A stretch of DNA of 5,163 nt from Clostridiales bacterium (GTDB lineage Bacteria; Bacillota; Clostridia; Oscillospirales; Oscillospiraceae), in contig JAJQET010000207.1 in the NCBI GenBank assembly GCA_021201515.1, forward strand, positions 1 to 5,163, read 5' to 3'. Below, piece by piece: positions 1-5,163 of this stretch (position 1 is the stretch's first letter; each line of letters starts with the position of its first letter). The translations under genes and the position numbers were made by a program. The notes below the pieces were generated by a model, which saw only the letters and a list, made by a program, of their open reading frames with translations, was not told the origin of the DNA and ran no database searches.

Positions 1-168
1 GGCCCGCTCCCTGGTCTGGAAGGTGCCAAAACCCGTCAGCTGCACCCTGCCCTCCGTGGCCAGGGTCTGGCTGACGATGTCCAGGGCGGCGTCCAAGGCG
101 GCGGCGGCGTCCTTATTGGTCAGGCCGGTCCGCTGGGCCATAGCCTTTGTCAGTTCCGTCTTTGTCAT
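1..168 (-). CDS. hup: HU-family DNA-binding protein, N-terminal part (runs off the window)
   Basis: Only the first 56 residues are visible, beginning MTKTELTKAMAQRTGLTNKD; the gene continues past base 1. The alternating helical start, the T-G-L-(T/S)-x-K-D-A segment (residues 14-21) and the V-Q-L-T-G-F-G-T-F-Q-T-R-E-R-A segment at residues 42-56 are the hallmarks of the HU/IHF fold: the helix-turn-helix dimer base followed by the first beta strands that lead into the DNA-gripping arms. HU dimers bend and compact DNA non-specifically in the nucleoid; IHF-type specificity cannot be judged because the arm is missing. The ATG at 168 is supported by a strong AAGGAG at 179-184, ten bases upstream. 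The start lies inside the 3' end of mazG, in another reading frame, with a 56-base overlap, so it is probably cotranscribed with mazG and the flippase gene. Family assignment is confident; the gene symbol is generic. Confidence 0.9.
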   Translation of the reverse strand, partial: MTKTELTKAMAQRTGLTNKDAAAALDAALDIVSQTLATEGRVQLTGFGTFQTRERA

Positions 169-964
169 TTGCGGTTCTCTCCTTCCCTTCCTCCCAGAGT
201 TTAACCAGTTCCGCGGAAGATATGTCCCGCAAATCGGTGTCCCCTGCGGCGGCCTCCATGGCCCCAAAGCGGCGGATGAATTTCTCCGTAGCGGCGTGGA
301 GCAGGGCCTCCGGGTCCTCCCCGGCATACCGCGCCACGTTGACGGCGGCAAAGAGCAGGTCCCCCAGCTCCTCCGCCACCCGTTCCTGGCCTTCCCGGTC
401 CGCCACGGCGGCCTGCACCTCCTGGGCCTCCTCTGCCATCTTCTTCACCGCGCCGTCCATGCTCTCCCACCGGAAGCCGGCCTTGTCCGCCTTTTTCAGC
501 ACCTTCTCCGCCCGCCACAGGGCGGGCAGGGTGCGGGCCACAGCGTCCAGGGTGTCGGTGTAAGTGGTCTGATGCTTCTCCTGGCGCTTCAGGGCGTCCC
601 AGTTTTGCAGCACCTCCCCGGTGCCGGAGACCGCCGTCTCCCCAAAAACGTGGGGATGACGGAAAATCATCTTTTTGGCGGCGCAGTCCGCCACGTCGTC
701 CAGGGTAAAGTGGCCCGCGTCCGCCTCGATGTCCGCATGGAACACCACCTGGAGCAGCACGTCCCCCAGCTCCTCCTCCATGCCGGGGAGGCTCTCCCGG
801 TCAATGGCCTCGGCCAGCTCGGCGGCCTCCTCCAGCAGGTCCCGGCGGATGGTGTGATGGGTCTGCTCCTGGTCCCAGGGGCAGCCGCCCTCGTGGCGGA
901 GGATGTGAATGATCTCCCGGAAGTCCTCCAGGGTGTAACGTTCCTTCTGTGTGTAGTCTACCAT
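113..964 (-). CDS. mazG: MazG family nucleoside triphosphate pyrophosphohydrolase
   Basis: The 283-residue product matches full-length two-domain MazG (E. coli MazG is 263 residues). MazG enzymes hydrolyse (d)NTPs to the monophosphate and pyrophosphate in the cytoplasm, and are thought to clean nucleotide pools and influence stress responses. The first domain has G-C-P-W-D-Q-E-Q-T-H (residues 27-36), the metal-binding E-E-A-A-E at 45-49 and E-E-L-G-D at 64-68. The second has G-F-R-W at 163-166, E-E-A-Q-E at 178-182 and E-E-L-G-D at 198-202, so both metal sites look intact. The start at 964 lies 17 bases after the flippase stop and has only a weak purine-rich leader (GAGAGAAG), suggesting dependence on upstream translation. 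Residues after about 260 form a polar tail beyond the usual domain end, and the last 18 codons overlap the HU gene in another frame. Bacillus YabN, in the equivalent position, is the expected relative, but its extra methylase domain is absent here. Confidence 0.95.
   Translation of the reverse strand: MVDYTQKERYTLEDFREIIHILRHEGGCPWDQEQTHHTIRRDLLEEAAELAEAIDRESLPGMEEELGDVLLQVVFHADIEADAGHFTLDDVADCAAKKMIFRHPHVFGETAVSGTGEVLQNWDALKRQEKHQTTYTDTLDAVARTLPALWRAEKVLKKADKAGFRWESMDGAVKKMAEEAQEVQAAVADREGQERVAEELGDLLFAAVNVARYAGEDPEALLHAATEKFIRRFGAMEAAAGDTDLRDISSAELVKLWEEGKERTANDKDGTDKGYGPADRPDQ
179..184 (-). promoter_or_regulatory. ribosome binding site of the HU gene, inside mazG
   Basis: Read on the minus strand this is AAGGAG, within a longer purine run, ten bases before the ATG at 168. 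It lies in the coding sequence of mazG (codons for K-E in the tail of MazG) and fixes the HU start even though the two genes overlap by 56 bases. Confidence 0.75.
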
Positions 965-981
965 GTTGATACGCTTCTCTC

Positions 982-2589
982 TCAGTGAATGTGCAGGAGC
1001 TTGCTGATTTTGTCCCCCTTGGGCATCAGGCTCATATCGTCCTTCGTCAGCGTCCCCAGCAGGAGCAGCAGGGCGAAGTACACCACCACCGCCACCACAA
1101 GGGCGGCCATCAGGCTGACGGTGTTGCCCGCCACCCGGCTGACCATGCCGTAGACCGCCCAGGCCGCCGCCCCCATGACGACGGCGGAAATCAGCGGCTT
1201 TGCCAGCAGGCTGGTATAGGAGGGGCAGCCCCGGACAATGCGCCGGACGATGCAGAGGTCCAGCACGGCCACAATGCCGTAGCAGATGCAGGTGCCCACC
1301 GGGGAGCCGTAGATGTTGATGTCGGCATTGCCCACCATCACATAGTCAAAAATCACCATCATCACGCCGCCAATCAGCATGGTGCCGATGGGCAGGCTCA
1401 GGATGCCATAGCTCTGCATGACGCTGTTGCAGACCAGGGTGATGCAGACGAAGATAGAGGCCACCCCCAGGATGGAGAGGATGGTGCCCGCCACCTCAAG
1501 GTCGTAGCTGGGGAACAGCAGCTGAACAATGGGCTTGCCCAGCACCAGCATACCGATGCCGCAGGGGAAGGCCAGGATACCCCCCATTTTCAGGGAGGAG
1601 CCCACCAGCTTGGCCGCCCCCTTCCGGTCCTTCCGGGTGAAGCAGATCGTCACCGCCGGAATCACCGACGCGGTGATGGCCACCATCAGGGAGGAGGGAA
1701 TCTGGTACACCGTCTGAACGATGTTGTAGTTGCCCATCAGGGAGGCGGCGGCATCCTCCGTCAGCATCAGCCCGGCGTTTTGCAGCCGCCCCATGACGAC
1801 GGAGTTATCCACCGCCGTGATGATGGAGGTGGCGGAGGAGGTCAGGGTGATGGGTATCGCCAGCCGCAGACAGCTTTTCAGGATGCGCTGGTTGCTGCCG
1901 ACGGTGGGGTCGGTGCCCTTCGGCTCCTGCCGCCGATAGTGGGTAAACTCCACCACCATGTACACAAGGGCTACCATCTCCGAAACGGTGACGCCCACAA
2001 TGGCGCCCGCCGCCCCCACATAGTCCTCCATGCCCAGCACCTGCATCAGGTACCAGGCCAGGGTCAGCCCCACCACCAGCTTGAACAGGGCCTCCAGAAT
2101 CTGACTCACCGAGGAGGGGGTCATGTTCTGGTGCCCCTGGGCGTAGCCCCGGAAGCAGGCCAGGCCGGACACCAGGGCCACAGAGGGGGCCAGGGCCCGC
2201 ATACTCAGGGCGGACCTGCTGTTGTTCATCAGCCCGGCAAAGAGGTCCGCCGCGAAGAACATGACCAGGGAGCAGATTATGCCAACGGCCATGAAGAACA
2301 CAAAGCTGACACGGAAGATCTTGTGGGCCTGCTTCTGCCGCCCCAGGGCGGTGGCCTGAGAGATCATCTTGGACATGGCCACCGGAATGCCCGCGGTGGA
2401 GATCATCAGCAGAATGTTGAAGATGTTGAAGGCCGCCGTAAAGTCCGCATAGCCGCTGGAACCCAGGATATTGCCCAGCGGGATCTTATAAAACATACTG
2501 ATGACCTTGACGAGCATAATGCCCGCCGCCAGGATGGCCGCGCCTCCGAAGAAGGATGTGGATTTTTGCTGCTGTTTCTGCTCCGACAT
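982..2589 (-). CDS. MOP-superfamily lipid flippase of the SpoVB/YabM/MurJ type (oligosaccharide flippase family)
   Basis: The 535-residue product is an integral membrane protein with about 14 hydrophobic helices (roughly residues 13-33, 49-70, 91-115, 129-147, 168-187, 192-214, 241-262, 284-310, 332-352, 368-388, 398-418, 428-448, 461-481, 489-511). The F-R-G-Y-A-Q-G-H-Q-N-M-T-P-S-S segment at 146-160 and the early K-V-I-S-M-F-Y-K-I-P-L-G block (28-39) are typical of Firmicute polysaccharide-biosynthesis/stage V sporulation protein B relatives. Such proteins move undecaprenyl-linked sugar intermediates, in MurJ's case lipid II, across the cytoplasmic membrane; SpoVB acts in spore cortex formation. 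The substrate cannot be read from sequence. The ATG at 2589 has a perfect AAGGAG at 2598-2603, eight bases upstream. Position directly before mazG matches yabM-yabN in Bacillus, which favours a YabM-like paralogue over the main MurJ. It heads a unit with mazG and HU. Confidence 0.9.
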   Translation of the reverse strand: MSEQKQQQKSTSFFGGAAILAAGIMLVKVISMFYKIPLGNILGSSGYADFTAAFNIFNILLMISTAGIPVAMSKMISQATALGRQKQAHKIFRVSFVFFMAVGIICSLVMFFAADLFAGLMNNSRSALSMRALAPSVALVSGLACFRGYAQGHQNMTPSSVSQILEALFKLVVGLTLAWYLMQVLGMEDYVGAAGAIVGVTVSEMVALVYMVVEFTHYRRQEPKGTDPTVGSNQRILKSCLRLAIPITLTSSATSIITAVDNSVVMGRLQNAGLMLTEDAAASLMGNYNIVQTVYQIPSSLMVAITASVIPAVTICFTRKDRKGAAKLVGSSLKMGGILAFPCGIGMLVLGKPIVQLLFPSYDLEVAGTILSILGVASIFVCITLVCNSVMQSYGILSLPIGTMLIGGVMMVIFDYVMVGNADINIYGSPVGTCICYGIVAVLDLCIVRRIVRGCPSYTSLLAKPLISAVVMGAAAWAVYGMVSRVAGNTVSLMAALVVAVVVYFALLLLLGTLTKDDMSLMPKGDKISKLLHIH

Positions 2590-2701
2590 ACGCTATGCTC
2601 CTTGCTGTTTCAATCGCCGCGCCACAGACGCCTGCCCCGTTCCAGTTTATCCCGAACCGGGGCAAAAAAGACGGACGTTTTCCTTCGGCGCATCCGAAAA
2701 A

Positions 2702-2719
2702 ACGCCATTTACGCCATTT
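2702..2719 (-). repeat. tandem 9-bp direct repeat over the promoter region
   Basis: The 9-base unit ACGCCATTT (plus-strand reading) occurs twice back to back, at 2702-2710 and 2711-2719, covering the candidate -10 elements of the flippase unit. It could be a regulator half-site pair or chance; no known operator is recognised. Confidence 0.5.
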
Positions 2720-2743
2720 TAACCCTTCCTGTCAAAAAATCAA
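2706..2743 (-). promoter_or_regulatory. putative sigma-A type promoter for the flippase-mazG-HU unit
   Basis: Two overlapping candidates are seen on the minus strand, both downstream of the terminator of the preceding gene. One is TTGATT (2738-2743), 16-base spacer, TAAAAT (2716-2721). The other is a perfect TTGACA (2730-2735), 18-base spacer and a poor TAAATG (2706-2711). Either would give a 5' leader of roughly 110 bases before the ATG at 2589. Which one is used cannot be decided here, and a sporulation sigma factor promoter is not excluded. Confidence 0.5.
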
Positions 2744-2754
2744 CGCCGTAAGGG

Positions 2755-2806
2755 AAAAAAGTGGTTTTTTCTCTGTTTATTCAGAGGTTCCTTAGAACCA
2801 CTTTTT
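2755..2806 (-). terminator. two-tier intrinsic terminator after the membrane protein gene
   Basis: On the minus strand an 11-base arm AAAAAGTGGTT (2806-2796) pairs perfectly with AACCACTTTTT (2766-2756), which merges into a six-T tract. Nested inside is a second hairpin of five pairs, CTCTG/CAGAG (2786-2782 with 2775-2771), with a six-base loop. The outer arm includes the last codons (K-K-W-F) of the gene ending at 2792. A short alternative stem, GGTTC/GAACC around the stop codon (2799-2795 with 2790-2786), would compete with both stems. It separates the mutY unit from the flippase unit. Confidence 0.75.
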
Positions 2807-3304
2807 CAGCCGTTTGCGCAGCACCCGCCCCAGCCGGGGCAGCAGCAGCCTGTCCTCCACCCAGAACAGGGCGTTGCCGAAGGCCAGCATGACCCCCAGC
2901 AGCCAGGGCTGGAGCAGCTCCTCCTCCAGCCCCAGGAATGGGATGAGGGCCGCATAGGTGGCCACGGCGGAGCCGTTGAACAGGGCCAGCTTCGCCAGCA
3001 CCCCGGCCGGCCGGGGCAGCCGGTCCAGGTGGGGCTTCACCGCCGGGTACCAGCCGAAGATGGTCAGGTAGACCACGGACAGCTCCCGATCCGTCACCAG
3101 CAGCAGGGCCAGCAGCCCGGTGGCCAGCCACATGGTCAGCGCCGTTTTCGTGCCGTAGGCCTCCTGCACCATGGCCACCAGCAGCGCCGCCAGCAGCGGG
3201 GCGGCATAGGTGCCCACGCCGGTGAAGCCCAGCGTCAGCATCAGCACCACCCCCAGGGCCGTCAACATGGCGCAGCGGGACAGCACCCGGCTCTGCCGCC
3301 TCAC
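2792..3304 (-). CDS. small integral membrane protein of unknown function, translationally coupled to mutY
   Basis: Taking the GTG at 3304, the product has 170 residues with a basic start (M-R-R-Q-S-R-V-L-S-R), about six hydrophobic segments (roughly residues 11-28, 31-48, 54-71, 73-88, 103-122, 132-149) and a very basic tail, R-K-R-L-K-K-W-F. No catalytic motif is seen. The T-D-R-E-L-S-V-V-Y-L-T-I-F-G-W-Y-P-A-V-K stretch at 71-90 recalls a conserved clostridial membrane family sometimes likened to ECF-transporter S components; this is from memory and uncertain. The GTG overlaps the mutY TGA as GTGA, the usual sign of coupling, with only a modest purine stretch (GGGGAAAG) upstream. Other possible starts are a GTG at 3355 (a 51-base extension overlapping mutY), a GTG at 3313 and an ATG at 3268, which would remove the basic leader. 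The reading frame is real: it is hydrophobic throughout and ends exactly at a terminator. Confidence 0.75.
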   Translation of the reverse strand: MRRQSRVLSRCAMLTALGVVLMLTLGFTGVGTYAAPLLAALLVAMVQEAYGTKTALTMWLATGLLALLLVTDRELSVVYLTIFGWYPAVKPHLDRLPRPAGVLAKLALFNGSAVATYAALIPFLGLEEELLQPWLLGVMLAFGNALFWVEDRLLLPRLGRVLRKRLKKWF

Positions 3305-4380
3305 AGTTCCCACGCTTTCCCCGCTTCCGCCTGCCGGAGCCGGTCTTCCACGCACCGGCGGAAGTCGTCAAAGGCGTTGGGGATGGGATAGCGCTCCGCC
3401 AGGGCCGCTCTGTCCGCCCAGACCCAGCCCTCCGGCAGGGCATCCCCCGTGGGGAACACCTGCACCGACTGCATATGCCACTCGATATGGGTGAAGATAT
3501 GCCTGGCTCTGGGGCCGTCCAAGGTGGCGGCGTCCGCCAGGCCCCATTCGTTCAGGGCGTCCTCCCGGCTGTCCGGCACATTGGGAAACTCCCACAGGCC
3601 CCGGAGGAGGCCGCTGTCCGGTCGCCGCCGGAGGGCCACCTTTCCCTCCCGGAAAATCAGATACACCGTCCGCCCCTCCACCTTCCGCTGCTTTTTGGGG
3701 GACTTCACCGGCAAAACGTCGGTTTTTCCCTCTAGGCAGGCGGCGCACAGCGCCTGCCACGGGCAGTGGCCGCACTCCGGCGCGCCGTTGGGCAGGCAGA
3801 CCAGCGCCCCCAGCTCCATCAGCGCCTGGTTGAAGGTCCCCGGCAGCGCCTGGGGCATCACCGCCGCCAGGGCGGAGCGGATGCGGGCCTTCGTCTCCGG
3901 CTTGGTGATGTCCCCGGCGTCCCCGGTGAGGCGGGTGACCACCCGCAGTACGTTGCCATCCACGGCGGGCACCGCCTCCCCAAAGGCGATGGAGGCGATG
4001 GCCCCGGCGGTGTACTCCCCCACACCGGCCAGGGTCAGCAGCTCTCCGTAGCTGTCAGGGAACACGCCGCCCCGGTCCCGGACGATTTGCCGGGCCGCCT
4101 TTTGCAGATTCCGCGCCCGGTTGTAGTATCCCAGGCCCTGCCACAGCTTCAGCAGCTCGTCCTCCTCCGCTTCCGCCAGCGCCTCCACCGTGGGCAGCGC
4201 CTCCATGAAGCGGGCGAAGTAGCCCAGCACCGCCGCCACACGGGTCTGCTGGAGCATAATCTCCGACACCCACACCCGGTAAGGGGTGGGGTCGCTCCGC
4301 CAGGGCAGCTCCCTGGCGTTGTCGTGAAACCAGTTTAAGAGGGGAAACACCGCCGGGCGCAGCCGTTCTTCCAAATCCAT
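3301..4380 (-). CDS. mutY: A/G-specific adenine DNA glycosylase MutY
   Basis: The 359-residue product removes adenine mispaired with 8-oxoguanine or guanine, the last line of the GO base-excision repair system. The catalytic domain carries S-E-I-M-L-Q-Q-T (39-46) with catalytic Glu40, the helix-hairpin-helix L-A-G-V-G-E-Y-T-A-G-A-I (117-128) and A-V-D-G-N-V-L-R-V (139-147) with catalytic Asp141. A [4Fe-4S] site follows with Cys195, Cys203, Cys206 and Cys212; the spacing is C-X7-C-X2-C-X5-C, one residue longer in the first gap than the E. coli C-X6-C-X2-C-X5-C. A NUDIX-like C-terminal domain that recognises 8-oxoguanine begins near residue 237 and contains G-L-L-R-G-L-W-E-F-P (257-266) and F-T-H at 296-298, matching the F-S-H loop of other MutYs. 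Length is normal. The ATG at 4380 follows a perfect AGGAGG (4389-4394) by eight bases. It is the first gene of a two-gene unit with the downstream membrane protein. Confidence 0.97.
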   Translation of the reverse strand: MDLEERLRPAVFPLLNWFHDNARELPWRSDPTPYRVWVSEIMLQQTRVAAVLGYFARFMEALPTVEALAEAEEDELLKLWQGLGYYNRARNLQKAARQIVRDRGGVFPDSYGELLTLAGVGEYTAGAIASIAFGEAVPAVDGNVLRVVTRLTGDAGDITKPETKARIRSALAAVMPQALPGTFNQALMELGALVCLPNGAPECGHCPWQALCAACLEGKTDVLPVKSPKKQRKVEGRTVYLIFREGKVALRRRPDSGLLRGLWEFPNVPDSREDALNEWGLADAATLDGPRARHIFTHIEWHMQSVQVFPTGDALPEGWVWADRAALAERYPIPNAFDDFRRCVEDRLRQAEAGKAWEL

Positions 4381-4407
4381 TCCGCTTACCTCCTGCCTGT
4401 TCCCCCT

Positions 4408-4436
4408 ATTATATCTGCCCGGACGGAAAAATGCAA
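4408..4436 (-). promoter_or_regulatory. sigma-A type promoter of the mutY unit
   Basis: On the minus strand a perfect -10 TATAAT (4408-4413) lies 17 bases downstream of a weak -35 TTGCAT (4431-4436). Transcription would start near 4400, giving a leader of about 20 bases that contains the AGGAGG ribosome binding site of mutY. The -35 sits only five bases from the -35 of the divergent tRNA promoter. Confidence 0.7.
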
Positions 4437-4441
4437 TGCCG

Positions 4442-4471
4442 TTGACAAATCCGGCGGTTTCATGCTACAAT
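4442..4471 (+). promoter_or_regulatory. promoter of the tRNA-Leu gene
   Basis: A perfect TTGACA (4442-4447) is followed by an 18-base spacer and TACAAT (4466-4471), with a TG dinucleotide (4463-4464) one base before the -10. Transcription would start near 4478, about 30 bases before the mature tRNA 5' end, leaving a short leader for RNase P to remove. Confidence 0.75.
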
Positions 4472-4509
4472 ACAGGTTGCGAAGCAGGGGCTTTCCCTCT
4501 GGCACAGCT

Positions 4510-4594
4510 GCGGGCGTGACGGAATTGGTAGACGTGCAAGATTTAGGTTCTTGTGTCGCAAGGCGTGTGGGTTCGAGTCCCTTCGCCCGCACCA
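4510..4594 (+). tRNA. tRNA-Leu, anticodon UAG
   Basis: The acceptor stem GCGGGCG (4510-4516) pairs perfectly with CGCCCGC (4584-4590), followed by discriminator A and an encoded CCA (4592-4594). The anticodon stem CAAGA/TCTTG (4537-4541 with 4549-4553) encloses the loop TTTAGGT, placing anticodon TAG at 4544-4546, which reads CUA and other CUN leucine codons. A long variable arm of the class II type lies after the anticodon stem (TGTCGCAAGGCG), and the T loop has the canonical GGTTCGAGTCC at 4570-4580. The sequence closely follows E. coli tRNA-Leu(UAG). It is transcribed alone, divergently from mutY, with its own promoter and terminator. Confidence 0.97.
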
Positions 4595-4596
4595 TA

Positions 4597-4650
4597 ACTG
4601 GGCACCAGTTCTAATACATTCTGTATTATGAAGGTGTCCAGTTTTATTTT
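4597..4650 (+). terminator. two-tier intrinsic terminator of tRNA-Leu
   Basis: ACTGGGCACC (4597-4606) pairs with GGTGTCCAGT (4633-4642) through ten pairs including one G-U, and runs into TTTATTTT. A second hairpin, AATACA/TGTATT with a TTC loop (4613-4618 with 4622-4627), is nested inside. It starts only two bases after the tRNA CCA. Confidence 0.85.
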
Positions 4651-4730
4651 TAAAAAAGTTTTAAGATGTAAATAACTTTCAAAACAATTCAACAATATTC
4701 AAATATCTCACCATAAAAAGGAGCCTTATT

Positions 4731-5163
4731 ATGGATGACAAGTATTGTTATCTGTCTGCAGCAATCGGCTTGGAAAATGGAATTTTTGAGCCTGATGGAT
4801 ACCAGTCATCAGGTGGTGGACGAATCAAGGTAAGCGGACAATTTTATGATTATGTTGATCTGGATGCACATTGCAATAAATTGTATGAAGATTTAATTAC
4901 TTTTTATGATATGACAAAGTGTGAACAGTCCCCCTACCATAAAAATTTTATAAAAAAAGCTGGTTCATCGCTTAGGCTGGTGGACGAATATGGAATAAAA
5001 CTAAGTTCTGATTATATTGGGCCTTCCCGCTATTGGGCACATAAAAAAGGTGGCATGGAAGATGCAGAGATAGGTGAAATGCTACTTCACGCCAGAATAA
5101 TTGGTGGCCATATGCTTTGGCCTGTACATAGAATTCCGACGATTAACACCGCACGGGGTGGAC
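4731..5163 (+). CDS. uncharacterised protein, partial, resembling the DUF6994 family
   Basis: The frame is open from the ATG at 4731 to the window edge (144 residues seen, no stop), behind a clear AAGGAG at 4718-4723 with seven-base spacing. There is no signal peptide or membrane segment, so a soluble cytoplasmic protein is likely. The visible part has an N-terminal G-I-F-E-P-D-G-Y-Q-S-S-G-G-G block (17-30), a region rich in Tyr and Asp (39-61), then L-S-S-D-Y-I-G-P-S-R-Y-W (91-102) and I-I-G-G-H-M-L-W-P-V-H-R (123-134) followed by T-I-N-T-A-R-G-G (137-144). The G-G-x-x-x-(F/W)-P plus T-I-N-x-A-R-G pattern resembles, from memory, the DUF6994 family of unknown function, in which a D-R-x-D-x-T-L segment usually follows, just beyond this window. 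Codon use is AT-rich, unlike the minus-strand genes, suggesting recent acquisition. Function cannot be assigned. Confidence 0.75.
   Translation, partial: MDDKYCYLSAAIGLENGIFEPDGYQSSGGGRIKVSGQFYDYVDLDAHCNKLYEDLITFYDMTKCEQSPYHKNFIKKAGSSLRLVDEYGIKLSSDYIGPSRYWAHKKGGMEDAEIGEMLLHARIIGGHMLWPVHRIPTINTARGG

Larger units (their letters stand above)
4595..5163. other. AT-rich segment abutting the tRNA 3' end; possible integrated element, left boundary
   Basis: Composition changes abruptly right after the tRNA-Leu CCA, from GC-rich to AT-rich, and stays low to the window end (for example 15 G+C in the 60 bases 4861-4920, against 47 in 3841-3900). The 3' half of tRNA genes is the common target of tyrosine integrases, so this could be the edge of a genomic island or prophage remnant. 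No integrase, excisionase or duplicate of the tRNA 3' end is visible. Bases 4651-4717 hold no gene or clear promoter that I can recognise. Confidence 0.4.

Noticed and set aside
23..988. A 321-codon plus-strand open frame opposite mazG and the HU gene
   Set aside because: It lies antisense to two genes with well-recognised motifs and its own translation shows no family features.
2730..2736. TGTCAAA resembling a Spo0A box (TGTCGAA)
   Set aside because: It has one mismatch at a key position and coincides with the reverse of the TTGACA -35 element, so the resemblance is not evidence of Spo0A control.
985..2751. A 588-codon plus-strand open frame opposite the flippase gene
   Set aside because: It is a shadow of GC-rich codon use: the translation is a low-complexity run of His, Gly, Gln and Asp with no domain, while the minus strand gives a clear 14-helix flippase with a perfect ribosome binding site.
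2781..3443. A 220-codon minus-strand frame overlapping the membrane protein and mutY
   Set aside because: It is Gly/Ala/Pro-rich, lies out of frame with both recognised genes and has no hydrophobic pattern or ribosome binding site.
3766..4338. Plus-strand frame of 190 codons opposite mutY
   Set aside because: Antisense shadow of a gene whose catalytic and iron-sulphur residues are all intact.
4386..4595. 69-codon minus-strand frame covering the tRNA-Leu gene
   Set aside because: It is the antisense of a tRNA and a promoter region; such frames are a familiar source of false small proteins.
4640..4717. Possible promoter for the AT-rich gene at 4731
   Set aside because: The stretch is so AT-rich that many weak -10-like hexamers occur; no pair with a convincing -35 and proper spacing stands out.

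Overview
The window looks like a chromosomal segment of a high-GC, spore-forming-type Clostridia, most plausibly a gut Oscillospiraceae (inference from base composition, protein style and gene order; no marker gene here fixes the genus). Positions 1 to about 4594 are strongly GC-rich (47 G+C in the 60 bases 3841-3900). The last ~570 bases are AT-rich (15 G+C in the 60 bases 4861-4920).

All protein genes between 1 and 4380 lie on the minus strand, so transcription runs from high to low coordinates. First comes mutY (A/G-mismatch adenine DNA glycosylase, 4380-3301), led by a good promoter and ribosome binding site. It is coupled by a GTGA stop/start overlap to a small membrane protein of unknown function (3304-2792), which ends in an intrinsic terminator (about 2806-2755). 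A new transcription unit follows: a putative promoter in the 202-bp gap, a 14-helix MOP-superfamily flippase of the SpoVB/YabM/MurJ type (2589-982), mazG (964-113), and the start of an HU-type DNA-binding protein (168 to the window edge). This resembles the yabM-yabN segment of the Bacillus sporulation/division cluster (spoVT-yabM-yabN-yabO-yabP-yabQ-divIC), with HU inserted after mazG as in many Clostridia. The rqcP(yabO)-yabP-yabQ-divIC genes may therefore lie just outside the window. That is a prediction, not something seen here.

On the plus strand, divergent from mutY, is a complete tRNA-Leu (anticodon UAG, CCA encoded) with its own promoter and a two-tier intrinsic terminator. Immediately after its CCA the composition falls sharply. 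An AT-rich open reading frame starts at 4731 behind a clear ribosome binding site and runs off the window. Its last visible residues resemble the uncharacterised DUF6994 family. The break at the 3' end of a tRNA gene is the classic signature of an integrated element or genomic island, but no integrase or second attachment site is visible here.

The genes up to 4594 are ordinary housekeeping, sporulation and envelope functions. The accessory signal is the tRNA-adjacent AT-rich segment. I see no CRISPR array, insertion sequence or proven novel system in the window.
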